Shown here: positions 1 to 7,808 of the stretch, piece after piece | How the letters are laid out: each line of letters begins with the position of its first letter | How positions within the stretch are numbered: the first letter of the stretch is position 1 | Source of the DNA: Gemmatimonadaceae bacterium | GTDB lineage: Bacteria; Gemmatimonadota; Gemmatimonadetes; Gemmatimonadales; Gemmatimonadaceae | Length of the DNA stretch: 64,000 nucleotides | Direction: 5' to 3' | Assembly: GCA_020852815.1 (NCBI GenBank) | Contig: JADZAN010000046.1 | Coordinates: 124,001-188,000, forward strand | Notes under the pieces: generated by a model | What the model was told of the DNA's origin: nothing | Databases searched by the model: none | Seen by the model: only the letters and a program-made list of their open reading frames with translations | Made by a program: the position numbers and the translations under genes

Positions 1-929
1 AAGACAAGGTGGGGGTGGCAACGGGGCTGGCCTACACGACGGTGGGGGGGGAGGTGTTGGAGATCGAGGTGGCGGTGCTCCCCGGGCGGGGGCGCGTGCA
101 CCTGACGGGTGCGCTGGGCGACGTGATGAAGGAGTCGGCCGGCGCCGCGCTGTCATATACGCGCGCCAACGCCGAGTCGTTAGGCGTCGACCGCGACTTC
201 CACAAGACGCGCGACATCCACGTGCACATCCCCGCGGGGGCCACGCCGAAGGATGGCCCCTCGGCCGGCATCGCCATCTGCACCGCGCTCGTGAGCGCGC
301 TGAGCGGGATCGCGGTCAAGGGGCACATCGCCATGACCGGGGAGATTACGCTGCGCGGGCGCGTCCTCCCCATCGGCGGGCTCAAGGAGAAGTCGGTGGC
401 GGCGCTCCGCGCCCAGCGCAGCGATGTGCTCATCCCGCACCTCAACGCGCGGGAACTCGAGGAACTCCCGGCCGACGTGCGCGCCGGCGTCGCTTTCCAC
501 CCCGTGGAGACGATGGACCAGGTGTTGCGCCTGGCGCTGGTGCGCGCACCGCAGGCGGTGCGGGAACCGGCGCGCGACGCGGCGCGTGACGTGTCGCGCG
601 AGGGGATCCCGGTCGCCGCGTCGGTCGTCGGGACGCCGGTGCCGGAGTCGCCAGCCGCAACGACGCGCCGTCCGGGGAAGGGAGCGCGTCGCGGGCGGGG
701 ACAGGCGGTTCCCGCGGCGCCTTCGGGTGCTGCAGTTCCCGCGGCGCCGACAACACCCGTGGTGCCGGCCGTCCCCGCAGTTCCGGCGCTCGCGCCCAGC
801 GCGCCGGTCGCGTCGCCGGCATCGCCTGCAGCGCCGGCAGCGCCCGCAGCGCCCGCAGCGTCGTCATCGCCGGCTTCGTCGTCGGCGCCGGCAGCGCCTG
901 CCTCGCCATCCAGCGAGATCGCGCACTGA
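1..929 (+). CDS. lon: Lon ATP-dependent protease, C-terminal part (5' end outside the window)
   Basis: This is the proteolytic domain of the cytoplasmic AAA+ protease Lon, which degrades misfolded and regulatory proteins. The frame is open through base 1, so the ATPase half lies upstream. Numbering from the GTG at 9, the catalytic serine is in DGPSAG (about residue 85, bases 261-263) and the catalytic lysine in GGLKEK (about residue 126). This is the Ser-Lys spacing of the family. The conserved domain ends near residue 180 and is followed by roughly 120 residues of Pro/Ala/Ser-rich low-complexity sequence that ordinary Lon proteins lack. The stop overlaps the engB start (TGATG). A lon-engB pairing is common in bacteria. 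Confidence 0.95.
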   Translation, partial: DKVGVATGLAYTTVGGEVLEIEVAVLPGRGRVHLTGALGDVMKESAGAALSYTRANAESLGVDRDFHKTRDIHVHIPAGATPKDGPSAGIAICTALVSALSGIAVKGHIAMTGEITLRGRVLPIGGLKEKSVAALRAQRSDVLIPHLNARELEELPADVRAGVAFHPVETMDQVLRLALVRAPQAVREPARDAARDVSREGIPVAASVVGTPVPESPAATTRRPGKGARRGRGQAVPAAPSGAAVPAAPTTPVVPAVPAVPALAPSAPVASPASPAAPAAPAAPAASSSPASSSAPAAPASPSSEIAH

Positions 930-1591
930 TGGTGCAGCCCGGGAAGGACCCCAGCGACCCGCTCGTCATCCGCGACCTGGAGTTCCTGGGGGGGATGGCG
1001 GTGCACGGGGGGTGGCGCCCCCCCGAGGAGCTTCCCGAGGTCGCCTTCATCGGACGATCGAACGTGGGGAAGTCGTCGCTGCTCAACCTCCTCGTCAGGC
1101 GCAAGGCGTTCGCCCGCGTGAGCCGCACCCCAGGACGCACCCAGGAGGTGAACTTCTTCCGGGTGAACCGGGACCTGGTCCTCGTCGACCTCCCGGGCTA
1201 CGGCTACGCCCGCGTCTCGAAGTCCAAGCGCCATTCGTGGCAGCCGCTCATCGACGGCTACCTGCGCATGACGTCGCAACTGCGCGGGATCGTCCTCCTC
1301 CTCGACATCCGGCGCGACCCGAACGAGGAGGACCTGGCGATGCTCGACTACCTGGCCGACCTCGAGATCCCGACGCTCATCGTGATCACGAAGGTGGACA
1401 AACTGGGAACAGCGGCTCGCCGCGAGCGGATGCACGCCGTGATGTCGGCGATCGGCGTCGATGCGTCGCAGGTGATCGCCTCCAGCGCCCACTCGGGTGA
1501 AGGGCGCACCGAGCTGGCCGAGGCGGTCGCCTCCCTCGTGGCGCAGCCCGCGTGGCGCCGCGACGCGGTCGCCGAGGGAGAGCGCGCGTGA
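929..1591 (+). CDS. engB: Ribosome-biogenesis GTP-binding protein EngB (YsxC/YihA)
   Basis: EngB is a small TRAFAC-class GTPase that assists large ribosomal subunit assembly. All G motifs are visible: G1 GRSNVGKSS (residues 42-50), the Thr-containing GRTQ switch (about 69-72), G3 DLPGYGYA (from 87), G4 TKVD (154-157) and an SSAHSGEG G5-like segment. The 220-residue length is normal for the family. The ATG overlaps the lon stop by one base (TGATG), indicating translational coupling, and the stop overlaps a GTG that could begin the next gene. Confidence 0.95.
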   Translation: MVQPGKDPSDPLVIRDLEFLGGMAVHGGWRPPEELPEVAFIGRSNVGKSSLLNLLVRRKAFARVSRTPGRTQEVNFFRVNRDLVLVDLPGYGYARVSKSKRHSWQPLIDGYLRMTSQLRGIVLLLDIRRDPNEEDLAMLDYLADLEIPTLIVITKVDKLGTAARRERMHAVMSAIGVDASQVIASSAHSGEGRTELAEAVASLVAQPAWRRDAVAEGERA

Positions 1592-1593
1592 CC

Positions 1594-1638
1594 GACGTGC
1601 GCGACGTGCGCGACGTGCGCGACGTGCGCGACGTCGGC
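1594..1638 (+). repeat. Tandem 9-bp repeat GACGTGCGC, four exact copies plus one variant
   Basis: Four exact units occupy 1594-1602, 1603-1611, 1612-1620 and 1621-1629; a diverged fifth (GACGTCGGC) follows to 1638. The tract lies between the engB stop and the most likely lipoprotein start. If the GTG at 1588 is used instead, it encodes a repeated Asp-Val-Arg tripeptide in front of the signal peptide. A repeat of this kind can change length by slippage without breaking the frame. Confidence 0.85.
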
Positions 1639-1650
1639 GTCGTGCGCGCC

Positions 1651-2325
1651 ATGCGCCGCCGGCTCGCGCTGGCCGGCGCCGCGTTGCTCCTGGCGGGGTG
1701 CGCCAATGCCCCCCCCGCCGCCCCCCCCGCCGCGCCGGTGCGCACCCCACCACCGTCGGCTGCAAACGCCGCCGCCGACCCGGCACGCGACAGCAGCGCA
1801 CAGTTGGTCCCGCCCGGCTTTGGCTCGCTGCGCCAGGACGACATCGCCCTCCGCGTCTCGCAGTTCGGGCTCCAGGTCCGCGCCCTCCCGCTCGACGAGA
1901 CGGTGATCCGCGTCCTCTCCCCCGACTCCTACCACGCCCTGCGCGACCTGATCGCCAGCCAGCTCGAGCGCCTGCGCGCGCTCCAACGGCGCACCGCCCT
2001 CCCCCGCCTCTCCGTCTGGTACGTCTCGTTCTTCGCCCTGCAACAAGGCGAGACACGCTTCTCCCCCATGGAGTTCAACATCTCCAACGTGGGACGCGAC
2101 TTCCAACCGCTCGACGTGATCCCCCTCTCCCCCGGCTTTGGCTCGCAGCGGCTGCGGCAGCGCGAGGTGCAGCACGCGCTCTACGTCTTCGACGGCCAGA
2201 TCGACGTCAACCAGCCCCTGGCCATCGTCTACGAGACCGCGCGCAACGACGAGTGGAGCATCCTGCTGCAGCGCATCGAGCGCGAACGGGCCCTCGTGCG
2301 CTCACGCGCGGCGGGGAAGCCGTAG
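1651..2325 (+). CDS. Putative lipoprotein of unknown function
   Basis: I do not recognise the family. The ATG at 1651 gives a textbook lipoprotein signal: MRRR, a hydrophobic stretch, then the lipobox LLAGC at about residues 13-17, followed by a Pro/Ala-rich linker (about 18-35). The remaining about 190 residues are soluble, of mixed composition, without obvious repeats. An alternative GTG start at 1588 overlaps the engB stop (GTGA) but would put about 20 residues of DVR repeats before the signal peptide, so 1651 is preferred. It is probably co-transcribed with engB and exported to the cell envelope. Confidence 0.75.
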   Translation: MRRRLALAGAALLLAGCANAPPAAPPAAPVRTPPPSAANAAADPARDSSAQLVPPGFGSLRQDDIALRVSQFGLQVRALPLDETVIRVLSPDSYHALRDLIASQLERLRALQRRTALPRLSVWYVSFFALQQGETRFSPMEFNISNVGRDFQPLDVIPLSPGFGSQRLRQREVQHALYVFDGQIDVNQPLAIVYETARNDEWSILLQRIERERALVRSRAAGKP

Positions 2326-2365
2326 CCCGCTCGCGACACGCTTCGCGGGACACCTTCCGCCGGTT

Positions 2366-2432
2366 GTCTCACCACCGGTAGACGCAGCGCCGCTGCACGG
2401 CGCCGGCACCGGCGCGCCACCGGTGATGACAC
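2366..2432. terminator. Imperfect long hairpin between convergent genes
   Basis: Arms at 2366-2379 and 2419-2432 are complementary over 14 bp with two mismatches, and the loop contains further GC-rich palindromes (CGCCGG-CA-CCGGCG). It lies between the lipoprotein stop (2325) and the NUDIX stop (2438), so it may act as a bidirectional terminator. There is no clear U tract. The arm contains CACCGGTAG, also present in the hairpin at 9329-9402. Confidence 0.55.
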
Positions 2433-2437
2433 CACCG

Positions 2438-2902
2438 CTACAGAATCCGCAGCACGTCCTCGACCGGCCCGGCGTCGCCCCCCTGCAACAGCGCGTACAC
2501 ATCGCGCAGCGTGGCGCGCGACCGCGGCCAGACCAGCCGCTCCAGCGCCTCATCCACGCTCACCCAGGCGGCGGCGTCGTGCTCGGCGCCCAACGTCAAC
2601 GCGCGCGAACTGTCCGCGAAGGCGGCAAAGACCACGGCGACCTGCACCACGCCAAAGCGGTGCAGGTAGAACGGGTGGCAGGTAACGTTGTAGAGCCGAT
2701 CCGCGGCGAGCCCGGTCTCCTCGCGCAGCTCGCGCTGGGCCGCCTCCTCGGGGCGCTCGCCCCCCTCGATGCGCCCGTGGACGACCTCCCAGGCCCCGGT
2801 GCACCGCGTCCCCTCACCGCGCCGCAGGATGAGGACGCGCCACCCGCCGAGCGCAGGATCGATGACGAAGACGTCGACGACGCCGACCTTGAGCTCCACC
2901 AT
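2438..2902 (-). CDS. NUDIX hydrolase
   Basis: This 154-residue protein is a NUDIX-fold pyrophosphohydrolase of nucleoside-diphosphate derivatives; its substrate cannot be assigned. The Nudix box (G-x5-E-x7-R-E-U-x-E-E-x-G-U) is complete at residues 43-65: G43, E49, R57, E58, E61, E62 and G64 are all present, with Leu59 and Leu65 as the hydrophobic positions. The start is the ATG of MVELKVGVV; the much longer open frame upstream is antisense shadow. It lies just downstream of the secretion-ATPase fusion on the same strand. Confidence 0.88.
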   Translation of the reverse strand: MVELKVGVVDVFVIDPALGGWRVLILRRGEGTRCTGAWEVVHGRIEGGERPEEAAQRELREETGLAADRLYNVTCHPFYLHRFGVVQVAVVFAAFADSSRALTLGAEHDAAAWVSVDEALERLVWPRSRATLRDVYALLQGGDAGPVEDVLRIL

Positions 2903-2967
2903 GCCGCCCCCTGAATGAAGACCGGGAGCACGGCTCGTGCTCCCGACAAGACCTTCGTGCTCCACGC

Positions 2968-5250
2968 CTACGACTTTCGAAGCAGGGCGCGCAAGCGCGC
3001 CGTCAGCGCCCGCGGCCTGAACGGCTTGGTAAGGAAGTCGTTGGCGCCGAGTTCGAAGACGCGAACCTCGTTGTCCTCGTCCCCCTTGGCCGTGAGGACG
3101 ATGACGGGGAGCGAGGCGGTGTTGGGGCGCGAGCGCAGGCGCGACAGGACGGCGTAGCCGTCGAGGCGCGGGAGGTTGAGGTCGAGGACCACCGCGTCCG
3201 GCGCTTCCTGGTCGATCTCGTCGAGGGCAACGATGCCGTCGGCCGCCTCGACCACGATGAAGCCGTCGCGCTCCAGCAGGTCGCGCAGCACAAGGCGGAG
3301 GGGCGCTTCGTCCTCCACGAGGAGGATGGTGCTCTTTCCGGCGCGGCGGCTGTTCGTGGTCGGAATGAGGTCGTCGACGAGTTCCAGCGCATCGTCGGTG
3401 AGGATCGAACCCCGGGCGAGCGGTGAAGGGGGCGGGGCCGGGCGCGTCGGCGGTGTGACGGGCGGGGCCGCCAGCGGCTGCCGGAGGATGCCGAATTCCG
3501 AAGTCGGAGTCGGGTTCAGGAGCCGAGGCTCGGCGCGCGCCTCCCGGCGGGGGGCGGGCTGGTCGATGGGGGCCTCGACGACGCGCAGGAGCTCCTCGAG
3601 GTCGGTGTTGCCTTCCAGCACGTGGTCGATCCCCGACTCCCAGAGCGAACGCATTCCGCTGTCCTTGGCCGCCTCGACGATCTTGTCGGTCGTCTCGCCG
3701 GAGGAGACGCGGCGTTCGACCTCGCCATCGGCGATGAGCACTTCCATCAGCGCCAGGCGCCCGCGGTAGCCGGTGTGGCCGCACTCGGCGCACCCGACGG
3801 CCTTGCAGAGCTGCGCCCCGGCGGGGAGCCAGCGTTGCAGCCGCTCGGCCACCGGTTCGGTGGTGAGCTGCCGGCAGTTGACGCAGAGGCGGCGGACCAG
3901 GCGCTGCGCCACGACCCCCTTGAGGGCGGCGCCGATCTTGTAGCTCTCCACGCCGATGTCGAGGAGGCGCGCCACCGACGACGCCGCGTCGATCGTGTGC
4001 AGCGTCGAGAGGACCAGGTGCCCCGTGAGCGAGGCCTGGATCGCGATTCCCGCCGTCTCCCGGTCGCGGATCTCGCCGACGAGGACGACGTCGGGGTCCT
4101 GGCGCAGGATGGAGCGCAGCGCGGCTGCGAAGGTGAGCCCCGCCTTCTCGTTCACTTGCACCTGCACCACGCCCGTGAGCTTGTACTCGACCGGGTCCTC
4201 GACGGTAACGATGTTGACGCCGCGCGTCTGGATGGTGCGCAAGGCGGCGTAGAGCGTCGTCGTCTTTCCCGACCCGGTGGGGCCGGTGACGAGGACGATC
4301 CCCTCGCGCAGGTTCACCAGGTGCTGGATGCGCTCGAAGTCGCGCTCGCTCATCCCCAGCCCTTCGAGCGAGAGGATGTTGTTGCTCGAGTCGAGGATTC
4401 GGATGACGACTTTCTCGCCGGCCGACGCGGGGAGCGTGGAGACGCGGAGGTCGACGCGCTTGCCATCGACGGAGACGCGCGCGCGCCCGTCCTGCGGGCG
4501 GAGGCGGTCGGCGATGTCGAGCCCCGAGATGATCTTGATGCGCGAGACGAGCGGGATCCCCACGGCGCGGGGGAGGGTGAGGGCGTGCCGCAGGACCCCG
4601 TCGATGCGGTAGTGCACCTGCACGCCGCGCTCCTGCGCCTCCATGTGGATGTCGCTGGCGCGCTGGCTGATCCCCTCGGCGATGATGTGGTCGACGAGGC
4701 GGATGATGGGGCGTTCGGAGGCCTTCTCGCTCGTGAGGTCGAGGTCGACCGAGGCGTCGGGGCCGTCGGTCACCGACTGCACGTCGTACTGCGTCATCCC
4801 CTCGAGGAACTTCTCGACGGCGCTCTCCGGGCGGTACAGCTCCTCGATGCGCTCGATGATGCGCGACGGCGCCGCCAGGTGCATGCGCACGGTGCGTCCG
4901 GTGGCGAAGCCCAGCGTGCGCTCGCAGTCCAGGTCGTGCGGGTCGGCGGTGGCGATGTCGAGGATCGAGTCCGTCACCTGCAACGGCACGATGCGGTACT
5001 TCCGCGCCAGCCCCTCGGGGACCGCATCGCGCGCCGCACCGGTCGACGACGCCAGGTCGGCGACCTTCATCCGGAAGCGCAGCGAAAGCGCGGCGAGGAT
5101 CGCGTCGTCGGTCGTGAAGCCGCGCCGCGTCGCCGTATCCCACAGGCTCTCGCCCCCGGGCTGGCGCAACTCGGCCAGCGCCGCCGTGTCCACCAGTCCC
5201 TCCAATGTCGGCAGGAGCCAATCATCGCGGGTGGGACGCATCGACGACAT
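2968..5250 (-). CDS. GspE/PilB-type secretion ATPase fused to a C-terminal response-regulator receiver domain
   Basis: The first about 600 residues form a type II secretion / type IV pilus assembly ATPase. It has an N-terminal MshEN-like domain, a Walker A GPTGSGKTT (near residue 330), the Asp box EDPVEY, a Walker B-like VLVGEIRD, a His box (GHLVLSTLHT) and a CVNC...CAEC zinc tetracysteine. A Pro-rich linker leads to a full CheY-like receiver (about 630-755) with the acidic pair DE, phosphoacceptor Asp in VLDLNLPRLDG, and Lys in TKPF. The start at 5250 is chosen because AGGAG lies 11 bases upstream; an earlier in-frame ATG at 5289 has no such site. No pilin, inner-membrane platform or secretin gene is nearby. 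Confidence 0.9.
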   Translation of the reverse strand: MSSMRPTRDDWLLPTLEGLVDTAALAELRQPGGESLWDTATRRGFTTDDAILAALSLRFRMKVADLASSTGAARDAVPEGLARKYRIVPLQVTDSILDIATADPHDLDCERTLGFATGRTVRMHLAAPSRIIERIEELYRPESAVEKFLEGMTQYDVQSVTDGPDASVDLDLTSEKASERPIIRLVDHIIAEGISQRASDIHMEAQERGVQVHYRIDGVLRHALTLPRAVGIPLVSRIKIISGLDIADRLRPQDGRARVSVDGKRVDLRVSTLPASAGEKVVIRILDSSNNILSLEGLGMSERDFERIQHLVNLREGIVLVTGPTGSGKTTTLYAALRTIQTRGVNIVTVEDPVEYKLTGVVQVQVNEKAGLTFAAALRSILRQDPDVVLVGEIRDRETAGIAIQASLTGHLVLSTLHTIDAASSVARLLDIGVESYKIGAALKGVVAQRLVRRLCVNCRQLTTEPVAERLQRWLPAGAQLCKAVGCAECGHTGYRGRLALMEVLIADGEVERRVSSGETTDKIVEAAKDSGMRSLWESGIDHVLEGNTDLEELLRVVEAPIDQPAPRREARAEPRLLNPTPTSEFGILRQPLAAPPVTPPTRPAPPPSPLARGSILTDDALELVDDLIPTTNSRRAGKSTILLVEDEAPLRLVLRDLLERDGFIVVEAADGIVALDEIDQEAPDAVVLDLNLPRLDGYAVLSRLRSRPNTASLPVIVLTAKGDEDNEVRVFELGANDFLTKPFRPRALTARLRALLRKS

Positions 5251-5558
5251 GTGGTCGCGAACTCCTGGCGAGGTCACGTGCGAGGTCACGTGCGAACTGG
5301 GAAGCGGGTCAAGCTAAAGGTAGTATGGACAGATCACCACGGAAGAATGGCGCGCCTTCGCGCACCGTTCGCACTCATCGAGCCATCTCACAGATGATCG
5401 CCAGCCTGCCGCCGCCCTCGCCGCCCGGGAGCCCTCGACCGTTGGTGCGATCGATTGAAGTATCGACGGCTGCGCGCGATTCCTCACGCGCTTGCACCTC
5501 GCCGCGATCCCCTCTTCCTCACGGCCATCCAACCCGGGCGAGCGCACCAGCGAGCCCG
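5251..5558. other. Intergenic region upstream of the secretion-ATPase fusion
   Basis: There is no credible gene in these 308 bases; short open frames here lack homology-like features and ribosome sites. The stretch includes a tandem 12-bp repeat next to the ATPase start (separate entry) and a locally A/T-richer stretch near 5310-5340 (CTAAAGGTAGTATGG) that could hold the promoter on the minus strand. I could not assign a convincing -35/-10 pair. Confidence 0.5.
5268..5291. repeat. Two tandem copies of a 12-bp repeat GCGAGGTCACGT
   Basis: Two perfect copies sit end to end, each contributing a CACGTG palindrome at the junction with the following GC. They lie just upstream of the preferred start of the secretion-ATPase fusion. 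They could be a paired binding site for a regulator or simply a recent duplication. Confidence 0.6.
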
Positions 5559-7703
5559 CTACAGAATCGACCAGAAATCTCGACTTACATCGACGCCCAA
5601 CGTCCACCTGCCCCGACGCAACCCGCGCGCGACGTCGACCCGCACGAGATCGAAGAACGTCAGCAGCCCCACACCAACCGAGGGGAACGAGCCGGCGCCG
5701 TTTGCTGGGGGCTGGGTGAGGGCACCGGCGGGGAGGTACCACGTCCCCCCGTTTCCCTCCACGGACACGACGTTATGCACGAACGGCGCGAGCCGAGCCT
5801 GCGAGGGTACACGCCCCCAGCGCCCCAATGACAGAGAGACGAATGGGATGGGCGTTCGCCACTCGACATGCTGCGTGGCGAGTGCCCTGCTGCGGAACTG
5901 GTGAAACGCGTACCCCGGCCCCGACTGCGGGCCGCCGGCAAAGAGGAGCAGTTGCGGCGCCACTCCCCCCTGGGCGTCGACAGCGCCGCCGGTGGCACGC
6001 ACCAGCCATTGCGACCGCCCCGACTCGCGCATCCACTCGGCCATGGCATAGGCGCGCGCATAGCCACGAGTCGTGAGCGTGTCCTCCCCCTCCCCCCCCG
6101 TCCACCCTCCCAGGCGTCCCGCGCGCAGCTCCCCGCGAAAGCGGAACGTCCCGCCCCACCACCACGCACCCAGCGGTCGCTCGACGGCGAGCGCAAACCG
6201 CGGTCCCTCCCCTCGCACGGCGGCGAGGGTGGGCTCGTACGTGCCGAACGACGGTCGCGCGGCCACGCGCACCGCCTGTTGCCACTCGTAGCCACCGTCC
6301 AGCCGAAGGCGCATCCCCGCATGGGTCCCAAGATGGAGGGCCAGCGTCGCGCCGCGCGTATCAAACGGTTGCGTATAGTCACTTCCGAACTCCTGGGCGG
6401 CGATGCTGTTCCGCACGCGTGACGTCTCCGGTTCGTCACCAGCCTCGCGGTACTCGCGAAAGGCACTGAGCCGCGCGGCCACGCCGTCGGCTCGCTCCCA
6501 GCCGAGCGAGATCGTCGCCTTCGGTTCGTGATCGGAGAGGGCAAAGCGCCCCACCGCGCCGATGTCGATGCCACTTCCCAGCCGTCGGCGAATCCCGCCA
6601 CCAATCGCCAACCCCTCGGCACGCGTGACGCGGGCAATGTCCGACATGGAGCGCACCGAGGGGAGCGTCGACTGCGTGCGTTGCAGCGCCTGCGAGCGCA
6701 CGAGGCGGCGCGCCTCTTCTTGCACCTGGCGAACGTCGTCGTCGGTGGCGACGGCGATGTCGTCAGGCAACCCGAGGATGACGTTCGAGCTGTCGGGCCA
6801 GCGGAACCGCTTGCGCCGGTCGCTCGGCGCGTACAGGATCTCCGGCCCCGGCGAGGCGGCGATGACTTGCGCCTCCGTCCCGCTGTTCACCCGGTAGTCG
6901 CGAATGTCCCAGCGCCCGCGAATGATCCCGCGCGCCGGGAAGTCCATCCAGCTCCCCGTGCGCCGGATCTCGATCTCCTGCCGCCGCGGCAGCCAGAAGC
7001 GCCCCTCGATGAGCGAGTTCTCGAGGACGATCGACACGTCCTCGAGCTGCTGGTCCTTGAGCGCGGTGCGCGTGAACGAGAACGCCATGCGCACCACCTG
7101 CGCGTCGTCTTTCGCGATGTAGACTGCGCCGACGGCGGCCGCCTCGCGCTCGTTGCGAGGCCTGATCTTCACCTCGTAGACGTCGATGGTGCGCCCCGGA
7201 ATCTCGAGGCGCAGCGAGTCGCTCAACTGGTAGCCGTAGGTGGCCAGCCCGCGCGCCGAGAGCGGGTGCGCCACATCCTGCACTTCATCGCCGTCGCCAA
7301 GGCGGATGATGTCGGGGAAGTTGTTCTGGACTATTCCCAGATGGTCGCGGTGGTAGTTGATGTCGGTGGGGAGGAGGAGCGTGTCGCGCCGCCCGACGAT
7401 CCATTGCTTGCTGTAGTTCGGCGCACGCCAATAGACTTCCAGCATCAGCTCGTCGGCCTTGACGACCTTGGGCGGGATGGGGAAGCCGTCGCCGACCTGG
7501 GCGAGGAATGTCAGGAAGCCGTGCGCCTGCGCCGTGTAGTCGGCGAGGCCGGAGTCGGCCAACTGGCGCGCTCGCCGCTCGGTGGCGCGTTCGACGAGCA
7601 GACGCGACGTGGAGTCGTTCCACGGACGCTGCGCGTGCGCCGCGCGCGCGACGACCACGCCGAGGGCAAGCGCTGCGAGCGCGCGGGCCAGCACACGGGA
7701 CAT
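5559..7703 (-). CDS. Large outer-membrane beta-barrel-like protein of unknown function
   Basis: This protein of about 714 residues begins with a signal peptide (MSRVLARALAALALGVVVA, cleavage near AHA). The N-terminal third is soluble. The C-terminal half alternates polar and hydrophobic residues with many Gly, Arg and aromatic positions, and ends in short strands (RWTLGVDVSRDFWSIL). This pattern suggests an outer-membrane barrel similar to Omp85/surface-antigen C-terminal regions, but no diagnostic POTRA or barrel motif was recognised. Two adjacent ATGs (7706 and 7703) are possible starts. It is divergently transcribed from trpE, with about 100 bases between them. Confidence 0.75.
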   Translation of the reverse strand: MSRVLARALAALALGVVVARAAHAQRPWNDSTSRLLVERATERRARQLADSGLADYTAQAHGFLTFLAQVGDGFPIPPKVVKADELMLEVYWRAPNYSKQWIVGRRDTLLLPTDINYHRDHLGIVQNNFPDIIRLGDGDEVQDVAHPLSARGLATYGYQLSDSLRLEIPGRTIDVYEVKIRPRNEREAAAVGAVYIAKDDAQVVRMAFSFTRTALKDQQLEDVSIVLENSLIEGRFWLPRRQEIEIRRTGSWMDFPARGIIRGRWDIRDYRVNSGTEAQVIAASPGPEILYAPSDRRKRFRWPDSSNVILGLPDDIAVATDDDVRQVQEEARRLVRSQALQRTQSTLPSVRSMSDIARVTRAEGLAIGGGIRRRLGSGIDIGAVGRFALSDHEPKATISLGWERADGVAARLSAFREYREAGDEPETSRVRNSIAAQEFGSDYTQPFDTRGATLALHLGTHAGMRLRLDGGYEWQQAVRVAARPSFGTYEPTLAAVRGEGPRFALAVERPLGAWWWGGTFRFRGELRAGRLGGWTGGEGEDTLTTRGYARAYAMAEWMRESGRSQWLVRATGGAVDAQGGVAPQLLLFAGGPQSGPGYAFHQFRSRALATQHVEWRTPIPFVSLSLGRWGRVPSQARLAPFVHNVVSVEGNGGTWYLPAGALTQPPANGAGSFPSVGVGLLTFFDLVRVDVARGLRRGRWTLGVDVSRDFWSIL

Positions 7704-7808
7704 CATGAGCGAATATCAGCGGGTGCGCCGTGCACCAGCAAGCACCAGCGAGCAGCAGCAAGCGCCGGCAAGCACCAGCGCTCACGCGCAAGCACCGGAG
7801 CGCCTGAC

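Noticed and set aside
32-2056. Minus-strand open frame of 674 codons opposite lon, engB and the lipoprotein gene
   Set aside because: Arg/Gly-rich composition, no domain motif, and fully antisense to genes with clear family signatures; a by-product of high GC.
2438-5221. Minus-strand open frame of 927 codons
   Set aside because: Only the last 154 codons (NUDIX) are real; the rest is an alternative frame of the secretion-ATPase fusion.
3622-5397. Plus-strand open frame of 591 codons
   Set aside because: Antisense to the ATPase fusion, with Asp/Arg/Val-rich shadow composition and no motif.
6528-7808. N-terminal extension of TrpE by 427 codons
   Set aside because: It is antisense to the barrel-protein gene and lacks TrpE-like text; GTG 7809 gives the normal enzyme length.
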